Positions 24,096 through 32,871 are shown, counted from the first letter of the stretch. The stretch: 59,296 nucleotides of DNA from Arenimonas sp. SCN 70-307 (GCF_001724815.1 NZ_MEDO01000016.1:1-59296), one strand, 5' to 3'. Notes: generated from the sequence alone by a model not told the origin. Made by a program: numbers and translations.

Positions 24096-25763
24096 CTAGT
24101 TGCACTGGTTCTGGAACACGCAGGCGACCCATTGCGGGTTGTCGATGAACGGGTTGCGGTTGCCCTGGAACGAGTAAACCGCCTCGTTGCGCAGGCGCTC
24201 CTTGTCGTCCACCGGATCCTCGGCGTGCCAGCGCAGCAGGTCGGCCAAGCGACCCATGTAGGCCACGTTGAGGTTGCTCGAGGACGCCTGGATCAGGCCC
24301 GGGTCGTCGGTGAGCACCAGGTCGGGTTCGGCCACGCCGGTCACGCCGTGCGTGCCGCCTTCGTAGCGCACGTCCATGTACAGGAGTGCGCGCGCCACGT
24401 CGCCCTTGCGGTCCCCCCAGGTCTGCCAGTAGCTGGTGTCGTACCAGTTCGAGTTGCCGGGGAACACGCCGGTGCCGCCGCCCTTGCCTCCGTTCGCCAC
24501 GGTGCTGCGCTCGGTGCAGTTCACGAGGCAATCGGCGTAGGGCTTGTTGCCGCGCGAGCTGTTGTAGCCTGCATCCGACAGGAACAGCATGTGCGTGTCG
24601 GTATACGGGTAGTTGCCGCTGCCGTCGTTGGTGAAGCCGTAGCTCTTGGGCCAGGTGTGCTCGCGGTTGTACTCGGTGTTGCCTCCGCCGACCTTGGCGT
24701 AGCTGGCGTTCTTGTACACGTCGAGGATGCGGCCAGGGTTGAGGGGGTCTTCGTCGGCGAACTCCAGCACGTCCCAGGTGTCGGTGGCCGTGGACGTGTA
24801 CGGGATGCGCTGGTGGTCGTCGATCAGTGCATGCAGGCTGGCGCGCAGGGCGCTGGCGCTCGAGGTGTTCACGCCACTGTAGTAGTCGTTGCCCGGCACC
24901 GAGGCGGTGGTGAACACGAAGCTGTGGTTGGCCGCCATCGGCGTGGCCACGCCATCGAGGTCGGAGACCTTGCTGGCCAGCACGTCCACCAGGCAGTCCT
25001 CGAGGCCGACCAGGTTGGACTGGGGGTCGGCGGTCCAGGTGGTCGGGCCACCGCTGACGGCCACCGGCACGTTGCCGCTGGTGTCGCATCCCAGCACGAT
25101 GGCGCCCGCCTGCAGCGACACCGGCTCGGAGAAGGTGATGCTGATGTTCGCATCGAGTGCGACGGCCGAGCTGCCGTCGGCCGGCGACGTGGCCGTGACG
25201 GTGGGCGCCAGGTCCGGCACCGGGAAATTCTGGCCCGCGTTGCAGGTGCCGAAGCTGCTGGCCGAGGCCGCATGCCAGCGGAAGTCGGCATAGGTGCTGC
25301 CGGTGCCCTTGAGCTGCAGCGAATGGCCCACAGGCGTCGCTTCCGACTCCGACACGCCGATGTTCACCGAGGTGCGATTGCGCGCCGGGCCGTCGGCGGC
25401 CTTGAACTGGCCTTCATAGCTGAGGAACTGCACCACCGTGCCGCTGGCGTTCACCAGCGCCACGCCATCCGGTGCGCCGTTCTGCAGGCCCGATGCATCG
25501 ACGCTGGCGAAGCCGTAGGCGCCGCACGTTGCACCCAGCGTGCCCGAAAGGCTGCGGGTGCCATAAACCTTGCGGTCGGCGCCGTTGTAGAAGTGAAGCG
25601 ACCAGCCGTTGAGCGAGGTTCCAGCGTCGCCGGCCACCTCGATGCGCTCGCCGACGTCGGTGCCGGCGTTGTCGTAGTGGATTTCGTTGATCCAGACGCC
25701 GGCGCTGGCAAACGCAGGACACAGCAACAGCGCGGGCAACAGCCCGTTCTTGAGCTTCAACAT
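24096..25763 (-). CDS. Secreted endonuclease I family protein with lamin-tail-like and Ig-like domains
   Basis: The protein has 555 residues from the ATG at 25763 with signal peptide MLKLKNGLLPALLLCPAFASA. Domain order: an N-terminal lamin-tail-like beta domain (about 22-165, GVWINEIHYDNAGTDVGERIEV), a Big_5-like domain (about 185-300, PADGSSAVALDANISITFSEPV), then an EndA/NucM-type nuclease (about 310-545). The nuclease core shows TEYNREHTWPKSYGF (catalytic His) and YTDTHMLFLSDAGYNSSRGNKPY. The protein should be exported and degrade DNA or RNA outside the cytoplasm for nutrition or biofilm DNA. Several Cys residues may form disulfides. A terminator follows directly. Confidence 0.9.
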   Translation of the reverse strand: MLKLKNGLLPALLLCPAFASAGVWINEIHYDNAGTDVGERIEVAGDAGTSLNGWSLHFYNGADRKVYGTRSLSGTLGATCGAYGFASVDASGLQNGAPDGVALVNASGTVVQFLSYEGQFKAADGPARNRTSVNIGVSESEATPVGHSLQLKGTGSTYADFRWHAASASSFGTCNAGQNFPVPDLAPTVTATSPADGSSAVALDANISITFSEPVSLQAGAIVLGCDTSGNVPVAVSGGPTTWTADPQSNLVGLEDCLVDVLASKVSDLDGVATPMAANHSFVFTTASVPGNDYYSGVNTSSASALRASLHALIDDHQRIPYTSTATDTWDVLEFADEDPLNPGRILDVYKNASYAKVGGGNTEYNREHTWPKSYGFTNDGSGNYPYTDTHMLFLSDAGYNSSRGNKPYADCLVNCTERSTVANGGKGGGTGVFPGNSNWYDTSYWQTWGDRKGDVARALLYMDVRYEGGTHGVTGVAEPDLVLTDDPGLIQASSSNLNVAYMGRLADLLRWHAEDPVDDKERLRNEAVYSFQGNRNPFIDNPQWVACVFQNQCN

Positions 25764-25930
25764 GTAGGAAATCTCCCCAATTTCCCGTCGGATGATTGCC
25801 GACCGACGTGACACTAATCTTGCCGACCCACCGCCGCCACGGGGGCTGGAACACTTTCCGACGAACGGTGGCCAAGCCGCCGCCGGCACGGCACGACCAG
25901 CCCTTCACGGCGCCTGCCTAGACTGGCCCG

Positions 25931-26827
25931 ATGCTCTCCCCCCTCGCCCACCCGCTGCGCACCTGGGTCCTGCGCGCCTTCCCGCGCGGGGAAAGCGGCA
26001 TCGACTACGACCAGCCGGCCGGCGATCCGGGGCTGTTCCCGCACGACGGTGCCGCCTGGCGCATCCACGCCGACTTCGCCGGCATGCTTTCCGGCGGCCT
26101 GTGCGCGCTGATGCTGCAAACCCTGCACCCGGCCGCGCTGTCGGGCGTGTGGGACCACTCGAACTTCCGCACCGACCTGGTCGGCCGCCTGCGCCGCACC
26201 ACGCACTTCGTCGCCGGCACCAGCTATGCCTCGCGCGCCGAAGCCGAACGCCTGGTGGCGCGCGTGCGGCGCATCCACGACAAGGTGCAGGGCGTCACCG
26301 AAAGCGGCGCGCCGTATTCAGCCAACGACCCGGCCCTGCTCACCTGGGTGCACGTGACCGAGGCCTTCGGCTTCCTGCAGGGCTACCGCCGCTTCGCCGG
26401 CCCGGTGCCCACCGACGACGCCGACCGTTATTACGATGAGTCGCGCGTGGTGGCCGAGATGCTGGGCGCGCGCAACGTGCCGCGCACCGAGGCTGGGGTG
26501 GATGCCTACTTCGAAAGCGTGCGCGGCGAACTGGCCTTTACCCACCGCTCGCGCGCGGTGCTCGGGGTGCTGGCGACCATGTCGCTGCCCGTGCCGATGC
26601 CTGGCCTCTCGCGCCAGGTGTTCCTGGGCGCCGGCGCGACCCTGCTGCCCGACTGGGCGCTGCAGATGCTCGGACGCGGCCCGCGCGAGCGCCTGCGCGA
26701 CGCCGCCGGCGCGCGCGCGCTGGCCCTGGCCGCGCCGCTGTTCCGCGCCGGCCTCACCGACGGTCCCGCCCAGCACGCCTGCCGGCGCATGGGCCTGGAC
26801 CCGGACTGGGTGCGTCGCGGCTTCTGA
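25931..26827 (+). CDS. Oxygenase MpaB family protein (DUF2236)
   Basis: The protein has 298 residues. WRIHADFAGMLSGGLCALMLQTLHPAALSGVWDHS near the N-terminus and LLTWVHVTEAFGFLQGYRRF in the middle are the conserved parts of the MpaB/latex-clearing-protein (DUF2236) family. Members bind a b-type haem, and some cleave C=C bonds with O2; most bacterial members are uncharacterised. There is no signal peptide. The next gene follows after 65 bases on the same strand. Confidence 0.87.
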   Translation: MLSPLAHPLRTWVLRAFPRGESGIDYDQPAGDPGLFPHDGAAWRIHADFAGMLSGGLCALMLQTLHPAALSGVWDHSNFRTDLVGRLRRTTHFVAGTSYASRAEAERLVARVRRIHDKVQGVTESGAPYSANDPALLTWVHVTEAFGFLQGYRRFAGPVPTDDADRYYDESRVVAEMLGARNVPRTEAGVDAYFESVRGELAFTHRSRAVLGVLATMSLPVPMPGLSRQVFLGAGATLLPDWALQMLGRGPRERLRDAAGARALALAAPLFRAGLTDGPAQHACRRMGLDPDWVRRGF

Positions 26828-26892
26828 GCCCCGCGCGCTCGCCGCCGGCGCGCCGCTGGGCTAGGCTGGAGGTGTCGCCGCCGGAGACCGCC

Positions 26893-27444
26893 ATGCCCGC
26901 CGATCGCTTCCGCCTGTATTCCGAAACCGACCTGGCCCTGGTGATCGACGACATGGCCCGCCAGGCCGCCGCCCTGCTCGACGCCACGCCCACCGTGCTG
27001 CTGGGCATGCTGCGCCGCGGCTCGCCGCTGGCCGACCGCCTGCTGTCCCGCATCCGCGTGCACGCGCCCTGGGCCGAGATCTCGCGCCTGGACCTGAAGG
27101 TCAAGCGCTACGCCGACAACCTCGAGCTGCTGCATCCGGAAACCGCGCTCGAGGCGCCCGCCGACGCCAACCTGATGAACCGCCGCGTCATCGTCGTCGA
27201 CGACGTGCTCTACCAGGGCTATTCGCTGATGCGCGTGTTCGAGTGGGTGGCCACCCAGAAGCCCGCCCACGTGCACGCCGCCGTGCTGGTGGACCGCCAG
27301 CGCCACCGCATGCCGGTGCGCGCCGACATCGTCGGACTCACCCTCAAGATCGCCCCCGACGACGTCATCGAGTGCAACGTGCCGCCCTACGAATCCGACT
27401 TCGCCGTCGACCTCTGGCGCCCCGCCGAAGGCGTGAAGGGCTAG
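26893..27444 (+). CDS. PyrR-like phosphoribosyltransferase
   Basis: The protein has 183 residues. The PRPP loop is RVIVVDDVLYQGYS (about 98-111), and AAVLVDRQRHRMPVRADIVG follows. Both match the PyrR family (VILVDDVLYTGRT and AVLVDRGHRELPIRADYVG patterns) better than classical hypoxanthine PRTases. PyrR proteins have uracil PRTase activity and in Gram-positives also bind pyr mRNA. No pyr genes lie nearby here, so only phosphoribosyl transfer is suggested. The start at 26893 sits behind GGAGA. Its stop shares the CTAG palindrome with the convergent NYN gene. Confidence 0.85.
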   Translation: MPADRFRLYSETDLALVIDDMARQAAALLDATPTVLLGMLRRGSPLADRLLSRIRVHAPWAEISRLDLKVKRYADNLELLHPETALEAPADANLMNRRVIVVDDVLYQGYSLMRVFEWVATQKPAHVHAAVLVDRQRHRMPVRADIVGLTLKIAPDDVIECNVPPYESDFAVDLWRPAEGVKG

Positions 27445-28253
27445 GCCGCCCGCGCGCGCACGTACAAATCCTTGCCGCCCGCCGAGCTGGCCAGCTCCTT
27501 GAGCTCGAACCACTTCGGGTGCGCCTTGAACAGCTCGCTGAGCTTGCGGTGCCCGTACAGGCGCGGATCGAAGTCCGAGCGCAGCTTGTTGAGGTAGCTG
27601 CCGACCGCGCCCAGGTGGGCCCAGCCTTCCTCGTCGCCCGCTTCCTCGATGGCCTGGTTAAGCAGCTTCCGCGGCACCTGCTGCGGCGCCTTGGGCTTCT
27701 CGGCCGGCGCGGCGACGGCCTTCGCCGCCGACTTGGCGGGCGCCTTGCCGGCGGGCTTGGCGGGCTCGGCCTTTTCGGGCTCCGTCGCTTCCTGGCGCAG
27801 CACTTCGGTGTAGATGAACTTGTCGCAGGCCTGCACGAAGGGATCGGGCGTCTTGCGCTCGCCGAAGCCGTAAACCGTCAGGCCGGCCTCGCGCAGGCGC
27901 TGGGCCAGGCGGGTGAAGTCGCTGTCGCTCGACACGAGGCAAAAGCCATCGAAGCGGCCCGTGTACATCAGGTCCATCGCGTCGATGATCAACGAACTGT
28001 CGGTGGCGTTCTTGCCCGAGGTGTAGGCGAACTGCTGCACCGGATGGATGGAATGCTTGAGCAGCACCTGCTTCCAGCCCTGCAGCCGCTGCGAGGTGAA
28101 GTCGCCATAGATGCGCTTCACGCTCGCCACCCCGAACTTCGCCACCTCCGCCAGCAAACCCTCGATCACCGAAGGCTGCGCGTTGTCGGCGTCGATCAGG
28201 ACGGCGAGGTGATCCGCCTCCTCGCGATCAATCGGGTTGGGCTTCTTCGCCAT
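27441..28253 (-). CDS. NYN-domain protein with OST-HTH/LOTUS domain
   Basis: The protein has 270 residues from the ATG at 28253. The N-terminal NYN (PIN-like) nuclease domain, about 15-150, has the acidic cluster VLIDADNAQPS, then NATDSSLIIDAMDLMYTGRFDGFCLVSSDSDFTRLAQRL and VYGFGERKTPDPFVQACDKFIY. An Ala/Lys/Pro linker (about 155-195) joins it to a C-terminal OST-HTH/LOTUS domain (about 200-262, AHLGAVGSYLNKLRSDFDPRLYGHRKLSELF). It is probably an RNA-processing or RNA-binding factor; targets are unknown. It is convergent with the PyrR-like gene with a four-base overlap. Confidence 0.9.
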   Translation of the reverse strand: MAKKPNPIDREEADHLAVLIDADNAQPSVIEGLLAEVAKFGVASVKRIYGDFTSQRLQGWKQVLLKHSIHPVQQFAYTSGKNATDSSLIIDAMDLMYTGRFDGFCLVSSDSDFTRLAQRLREAGLTVYGFGERKTPDPFVQACDKFIYTEVLRQEATEPEKAEPAKPAGKAPAKSAAKAVAAPAEKPKAPQQVPRKLLNQAIEEAGDEEGWAHLGAVGSYLNKLRSDFDPRLYGHRKLSELFKAHPKWFELKELASSAGGKDLYVRARAA

Positions 28254-28281
28254 GATGTGGTCCCCAAGGTTCCTGCGTGGC

Positions 28282-28740
28282 TCAGTCCTGGCCGTCGTCG
28301 AGGGCCAATGCACCCGTGGCGGCTACGGCGGCATGGGCGGCGGCGTGGCGCGCGGGGGAATCGGATTGGATGACGAGCAGGATCTTGCCGTCCTCGACCA
28401 GGGCGCGGTAGCGGGCGCGCACGTCGTCGGTGGCGTGGTCGCCGGCGAGGGCGCGGAACCAGCCGGCCACGTTGCTGCCCAGCAGGCTGATGAAGCCGGC
28501 GCCGGCCACGCTCACGCCGAGCGTGGGCACCGTCACCGCCGAGAGCCCGGCCAGCAGGCCGCGCACGTGGCCCTGGGCGTCGGAGTCGCTGGCCATCGGG
28601 TCGAGCTCGAGCTCGATGTCATGGCGGGCCACCAGGGAAATGGCCTCGTCGTCCACGCCGGCGGCGCGGGCGGCGGCCAGCGCGTCTTCCAGCGCGGCCA
28701 GGTCGTCGAGGGCGAAGACGCTGCGGTTCTCGTCGCTCAT
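28282..28740 (-). CDS. Hypothetical stress-type protein with central hydrophobic segment
   Basis: The protein has 152 residues from the ATG at 28740 (MSDENRSVFALDDLAALEDAL). The layout is a small alpha/beta domain, a central Gly/Ala-rich hydrophobic stretch (GLLAGLSAVTVPTLGVSVAGAGFISLLGSNVAGW, about 64-97), then a second alpha/beta stretch ending LVEDGKILLVIQSD. It resembles the general layout of YflT/DUF1269-type stress proteins, but the family cannot be named with confidence. It sits between the NYN gene and a BON-domain gene on the same strand. Confidence 0.6.
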   Translation of the reverse strand: MSDENRSVFALDDLAALEDALAAARAAGVDDEAISLVARHDIELELDPMASDSDAQGHVRGLLAGLSAVTVPTLGVSVAGAGFISLLGSNVAGWFRALAGDHATDDVRARYRALVEDGKILLVIQSDSPARHAAAHAAVAATGALALDDGQD

Positions 28741-28773
28741 GGATTTCCTCACGTTCAAGCCGGACCAACGGAA

Positions 28774-28799
28774 ACGGCCGGGCCCGGAGGCCCGGCCGT
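28774..28799 (-). terminator. Hairpin downstream of BON-domain gene
   Basis: ACGGCCGGGCC (28774-28784) and GGCCCGGCCGT (28789-28799) pair perfectly around CGGA. It lies 36 bases beyond the stop of the BON-domain gene. Only a weak T-rich stretch follows on the minus strand. Confidence 0.5.
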
Positions 28800-28834
28800 C
28801 GCCGTCCACTCTGACATGGATGGCGCGCTGGCGC

Positions 28835-29461
28835 TTACTCGCGCACCACGCGCAGCCCGGTGGCCACCACGCTGCGCACGCCGCGGGTGGACTGGGCCAG
28901 CTCGACCGCCTTGTTGCGGGCCTCGAGGCTGGGCGCGGTGCCGGTCAGGGTCACCACGTTGCCCTTGACGTCGACATTGATGTCGGTGCCCTTCACCTGC
29001 TCGTCGGCAAGCAGCTGGCTCTTGACCTTGGTGGCGATCCAGGCGTCGTCGATGCCGTCGCCGGCCTCGTCCATGCCCTCGCGCAGTTCGCCCGACAGGG
29101 TGGCGGTGTTGGCGTCCTGGCGCGCCTCGCTGCCCGGGGCGGCCACGACCAGGTTGTTCTTGATCAGCACCACGTTCTCGGCCCGGCCGGCGAGTTCGCT
29201 GGCGGCGAGCTTGGCGGCCTGGCTGTCGGCGCCGCCGGTCAGGGTGACCACGCCGTTCCAGGTGTCGACGTTGATGTCGAAGCCCTTGGTGCGGTCGTCG
29301 GCGAGCAGCTTGGTCTTCACCGAGGCGGTGATGGCGGCATCGGTGGCCACCTGGCTCGCGGTGCGCTCGGCGCGCTGTTCCTCGGCCTGGGCGGACGCGG
29401 AAGCGGCGCCGAAACCCAGGGCGATGGCGGTGGCGAGCAGGGAAGTCTTGATCGCGTTCAT
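28835..29461 (-). CDS. Periplasmic BON-domain protein (OsmY-like)
   Basis: The protein has 208 residues. A signal peptide (LLATAIALGFGAASASA) precedes two BON domains, about 40-105 (AAITASVKTKLLADDRTKGFDINVDTWNGVVTLTG) and 140-205 (WIATKVKSQLLADEQVKGTDINVDVKGNVVTLTG). BON domains are thought to bind phospholipid membranes, and E. coli OsmY is a periplasmic stress protein with two copies. The start has an excellent ribosome site (AAGGAG). The 231-base gap upstream holds its promoter. Confidence 0.9.
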   Translation of the reverse strand: MNAIKTSLLATAIALGFGAASASAQAEEQRAERTASQVATDAAITASVKTKLLADDRTKGFDINVDTWNGVVTLTGGADSQAAKLAASELAGRAENVVLIKNNLVVAAPGSEARQDANTATLSGELREGMDEAGDGIDDAWIATKVKSQLLADEQVKGTDINVDVKGNVVTLTGTAPSLEARNKAVELAQSTRGVRSVVATGLRVVRE

Positions 29462-29692
29462 GGGGCTCTTCTCCTTTTGAACGTTTCGGGGGGAACGGCC
29501 CGGTGGGCCTGGCCCGACGGGGCGACCGGGGGATCGCCAGCACGTCCGTCGAACGTGGGGCCGAGGTTGTGCGCCAAGAACGCAACAAAAACTGAAGCGG
29601 ATGTTTTTATTTCGTTCGCGCGCGCTTCGCCGCGCGGCTTTTTACCAAGCCGCGTCAACCATTTGCGAAAACATGAACGTTTCCCGGCGGAT

Positions 29693-30535
29693 TCAGTCGC
29701 GGCGCCACATTTCCGGCGGGAACACCAGCAGCTGGCCGCGCATGCCCCCGGGCACGCTGGTGTCGAGTTCGCCCGCGCAGTTCTCTTCCTTCTGCAGGCG
29801 CGCGGTTCGCTCCACGCCGGCGAGTAGCTGCGCCTGCATCGCCTCGCCATCCAGCTTCGGGTCGACGTAGATGTCGTGGCTTGTGCAGCCACCGGTGCTG
29901 CGCACTTCGATCGCCGGCACCAGCGTCGCCATCGCGTGGTTGGCGAAGCGGTCGAAGTTCTCCTGCGGAACCCGCTTGGGCAGCGCGCTCAGGCGGCCTT
30001 TGTGGAGGAACAGGCCGCGGTGGAACATGAAGATCAGCGAATCCATCGGCCCTTCCTTGCGCACGTAACGCAGGGCCTGGCGGCGGCCGAGGTCTGGGCC
30101 GTCCTTGCCCACCGGGCCGGCGCTGCCGTCCTCGTCGACGGTGCCGAGGTCGAAGGCTTGCTCGTCGGCGTACTCAACGTCGGAATACGCGCCCTGCGCC
30201 GCCGCGCGGTCGATGTCGGCGCGCGTGGTGCGCATGCCGTAGTCCAGCGCCTCCCCGCGGTCCATCCGCCCCACCGGGTACACGAACACGTCCAGGACCA
30301 CCTCGGGCACGTCGTCGTGCCGGTAGCGCACGCTGGCGCCGGCCTGCGGCGCGCCCTCGAAGTCGCCCATCCCCACCAGCGTGAAGGCGCCCACGCGCTC
30401 CGGCGCCAGCACCAGGCTGCGTTCGATGAAGGGCCGCTGCGGCGCGGCGGCGGCCTGTTCCACCGGGCGGGTGGGGGTGCCGGCGCAGGCCGCCACGGTG
30501 CAAGCGGCGACGAACGCCAGCAACGCCTTCTTCAT
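29693..30535 (-). CDS. Lipoprotein of unknown function
   Basis: The protein has 280 residues from the ATG at 30535. A lipobox signal (MKKALLAFVAACTVAAC) is clear. The mature part has SLVLAPERVGAFTLVGMGDFEGAPQ, a DVFVYPVGRMDRGEALDYG segment and a late pair of Cys residues (GGCTSHD, ENCAGEL). No known family is recognised. The start overlaps the stop of the upstream MASE1 kinase-like gene by four bases, so the two are cotranslated and probably work together in the envelope. Confidence 0.7.
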   Translation of the reverse strand: MKKALLAFVAACTVAACAGTPTRPVEQAAAAPQRPFIERSLVLAPERVGAFTLVGMGDFEGAPQAGASVRYRHDDVPEVVLDVFVYPVGRMDRGEALDYGMRTTRADIDRAAAQGAYSDVEYADEQAFDLGTVDEDGSAGPVGKDGPDLGRRQALRYVRKEGPMDSLIFMFHRGLFLHKGRLSALPKRVPQENFDRFANHAMATLVPAIEVRSTGGCTSHDIYVDPKLDGEAMQAQLLAGVERTARLQKEENCAGELDTSVPGGMRGQLLVFPPEMWRRD

Positions 30536-32148
30536 GCGGTGTTTCCTTGTGAGAGGGAATTGGTCCGGCCGCTGGCCAGGAAGCGCACCTGGTGGCGGTG
30601 CGCATGCACCTGCGGTTCGAGCAGGTAGTCGCCCTGCACGGCCATCACGCGGTCCTTGATGCCCGGCACCTGCTCGAGCGGCGGAAGGTGCTGGGCATAG
30701 GGCGAGAACTCCAGGTCCACCACCAGCTCCACCGCCTGCCCGGCCTGGCCGCGCTGCACCGACAGCACGAGCACGAAGCGCCGCACCATCTCCAGGCGCA
30801 CCGCCTCGCGCACCGCCGCCTGGCAGATGCGGTAGACGGTGGTGCGGGCGTCTTCGCCCAGCGCGTCCACGTCGCCCTCGAAGCGCGGCTCGAACAGCAC
30901 GCCGCTGTCGTCGAGCATGTCGCGCAGCGGGCCGGTTTCGAGCGCCTGGCGCAGGCCGTGGCTGTCGAGCTGCGGCGGCCGCAGCTGGCGCAGCGCGCGG
31001 CGCAGGCTGTCCTGGATCTCGCGCACCTGTTCGCGCAGCGACTCGAGCAGGCGCGTGCCCTGTTCGTCGCGCACGTCGCGGAAGGCCAGGCTGATGCGCG
31101 TGCCCAGCGCGTGGATGGCGTGGCCCAGTTCGTATTCGAGTTCGCTGGCGAGCTCGCGCTGGCCCTGCTCCTCGAGCCGCACCAGGCGCTGGCCGACTTC
31201 GCCCAGCTCGCCCGCCAGCTGCTCGAGCTCCTGGGTCTTGGCCGCCAGCTCGGCGTGGCGCGCGGCCAGCTCTTCGTGGCTGTGGCGCAACGCCGTGCTG
31301 GCCGCGCCCAGCACCAGCGCGCCGCCGCCCACCACGGCCAGCACGAGCTGCAGCATGGTCACGTCCACGGTCAGCAGGCCGGTCTGCACCAGGGCCTGGA
31401 TGGTCACGCCCAGCAAGGTGGTGCCCAGTGCGCTGCCGGCCCAGCCCTGGCGGAAGCCCAGGAAGAACAGCGGCGCGAAAGCCAGCAAGAGCACGTACAT
31501 CGCCAGGTCGGCGTAAGCCTGCAACAGCAGGAACATCGCCACGGCCGCCGCCAGCACCAGCATCAGGTCGCGCACCAGGCCGGCGTGGCGCGAGCGGCGC
31601 AGGCTGCCGTGCGCCAGCGCGGCCAGAAGCGGTGCCAGCGCCAGCTGGCCGATCAGGTCGCCGTACATGAAGGCGAACATGCTGGCCAGCGAATCGGCCG
31701 TGCTCATGGGGTAGGTGACCAGGAACATCCACAGCAGCGGCGACACGCCGGCCGCGCCCAGCAGGCCGGCCAGCAGGAACAGCAGCATGCGGGTGGGCGA
31801 ATCGGGCGGCGGGGCCGGCTGGCTGCCGCGCAGCAGGTACACCACCGCGGCGTAGACCAGCCACGGCGCCACGCACACGGCCAGGAAGGTGGTGGTGAAC
31901 AGGGCGTAGCCCAGCAGTACGGACTTGATGGCCTGGCCCACCACTTCGGCAAGGGCCAGCCAACCCCAGCGTCGGGTCGGGGTCAGCCAGAGCAGGGCCA
32001 GGCGCAGGCCCGCGGGCAGGAACCACAGCTGGGCCGACAATTGCTCCAGGCCGAGCCAGGCCAGCAGGGCCAGCAGCGAAAGCAGCGCCCACCGACCGTT
32101 CCGGCCGGGGCCTGCATCCTGCAGCAGTGCCAGTGGCTGCCAAGCCAT
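30532..32148 (-). CDS. MASE1-domain sensor kinase homologue, apparently degenerate
   Basis: The protein has 538 residues. The first 290 or so form about eight to ten membrane helices of a MASE1 sensor. A coiled coil follows (EELAARHAELAAKTQELEQLA). The dimerisation helix reads QRELASELEYELGHAI (near 339), where NarX/UhpB-type kinases have R-ELHD, so the phospho-acceptor His is replaced by Glu and the next Asp by Tyr. In the ATPase-like part the N-box (usually E-x-x-x-N) reads QAAVREAVRL and the Gly-rich boxes are absent. It probably lacks kinase activity. No response regulator is next to it. It overlaps a lipoprotein gene downstream. Confidence 0.8.
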   Translation of the reverse strand: MAWQPLALLQDAGPGRNGRWALLSLLALLAWLGLEQLSAQLWFLPAGLRLALLWLTPTRRWGWLALAEVVGQAIKSVLLGYALFTTTFLAVCVAPWLVYAAVVYLLRGSQPAPPPDSPTRMLLFLLAGLLGAAGVSPLLWMFLVTYPMSTADSLASMFAFMYGDLIGQLALAPLLAALAHGSLRRSRHAGLVRDLMLVLAAAVAMFLLLQAYADLAMYVLLLAFAPLFFLGFRQGWAGSALGTTLLGVTIQALVQTGLLTVDVTMLQLVLAVVGGGALVLGAASTALRHSHEELAARHAELAAKTQELEQLAGELGEVGQRLVRLEEQGQRELASELEYELGHAIHALGTRISLAFRDVRDEQGTRLLESLREQVREIQDSLRRALRQLRPPQLDSHGLRQALETGPLRDMLDDSGVLFEPRFEGDVDALGEDARTTVYRICQAAVREAVRLEMVRRFVLVLSVQRGQAGQAVELVVDLEFSPYAQHLPPLEQVPGIKDRVMAVQGDYLLEPQVHAHRHQVRFLASGRTNSLSQGNTA

Positions 32149-32255
32149 CGTTCGCGTGATTCCCCCGCCGGTCGTCCCGGCCCGTCCATGCTACCCGACC
32201 ACCACGTGAAGACGGGCCCGGACGCCGAAACTTCACTTGGAAGGGATGGGGCCGA

Positions 32256-32261
32256 TATAAT
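32256..32261 (+). promoter_or_regulatory. Perfect -10 TATAAT before cytochrome gene
   Basis: TATAAT lies 48 bases before the cytochrome ATG. A weak -35 (TTCACT, 32232-32237) is 18 bases upstream. A sigma-70 promoter for the cytochrome gene is likely. Confidence 0.45.
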
Positions 32262-32308
32262 CGCGGGTCTCTTATCCACAGGGCCCCGGCCCGACCTCAG
32301 GACTTCCC

Positions 32309-32824
32309 GTGCGCAACCACGATCTGGTCTTCCTCAAGCACTTCTCGATGGTCATCGTCTTCCTGGCCGTCGTCACGCTCGGGCTGATCCTGCTCGGCAT
32401 GTACTTCAACAACCTGCAGGAGCCGGAGCCCAACCCGGTGGCCGAGGCCGCGATGGTTGCGCGCGTCAGCCCGGTCGGCGCCGTGTACGCGGGCTCCACC
32501 GGTGCCGCCGCCCAGGCCGCCGCTGCCGCCCAGGCCGCCGCCGCGTCGGCCGGCCAGGTCGCCTACGACGGCACGCTCGACGGCAAGGTCATCTACGACG
32601 CGCTCTGCGGCGCCTGCCACACGGCCGGCGTGGCCGGCGCGCCCAAGATGGTGCGCGGCGACTGGACCGCCCGCATCGCCCAGGGCATGGAGACGCTCAA
32701 CAAGCACGCCATCGAGGGTTTCCAGGGCGCCGCCGGCGTGATGCCCGCCAAGGGCGGCAACCCGAACCTGAGCGACGAGCAGGTCATCGCCACCGTGCAG
32801 TGGATGGTCGACAACCTGCAGTAA
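32309..32824 (+). CDS. Membrane-anchored cytochrome c5 family protein
   Basis: The protein has 171 residues. An N-terminal membrane anchor (about 13-32, FSMVIVFLAVVTLGLILLGMY) is followed by a very Ala-rich linker (about 60-85). The haem-binding domain (about 90-170) has CGACH. Met axial-ligand candidates lie in GVMPAKGGNPNLSDEQV, matching the cytochrome c5 pattern. It should shuttle electrons in the periplasm close to the inner membrane. A terminator follows. Confidence 0.9.
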   Translation: MRNHDLVFLKHFSMVIVFLAVVTLGLILLGMYFNNLQEPEPNPVAEAAMVARVSPVGAVYAGSTGAAAQAAAAAQAAAASAGQVAYDGTLDGKVIYDALCGACHTAGVAGAPKMVRGDWTARIAQGMETLNKHAIEGFQGAAGVMPAKGGNPNLSDEQVIATVQWMVDNLQ

Positions 32825-32847
32825 GCTTGGCCCCACGCCCTTGCACC

Positions 32848-32871
32848 AGACGCCGCCTCCGGGCGGCGTCT
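32848..32871 (+). terminator. Terminator after cytochrome c5 gene
   Basis: AGACGCCGCC (32848-32857) pairs with GGCGGCGTCT (32862-32871) around TCCG, followed by TCGTTT. It lies between the cytochrome gene and the nuclease gene. The nuclease ATG is only 19 bases further on, so that gene may need its own promoter or read-through. Confidence 0.65.

Noticed and set aside
29633-29654. CGCGGCTT/AAGCCGCG hairpin near the lipoprotein gene end
   Set aside because: No U-tract on the relevant strand; it could be chance in GC-rich DNA, so it was not annotated.
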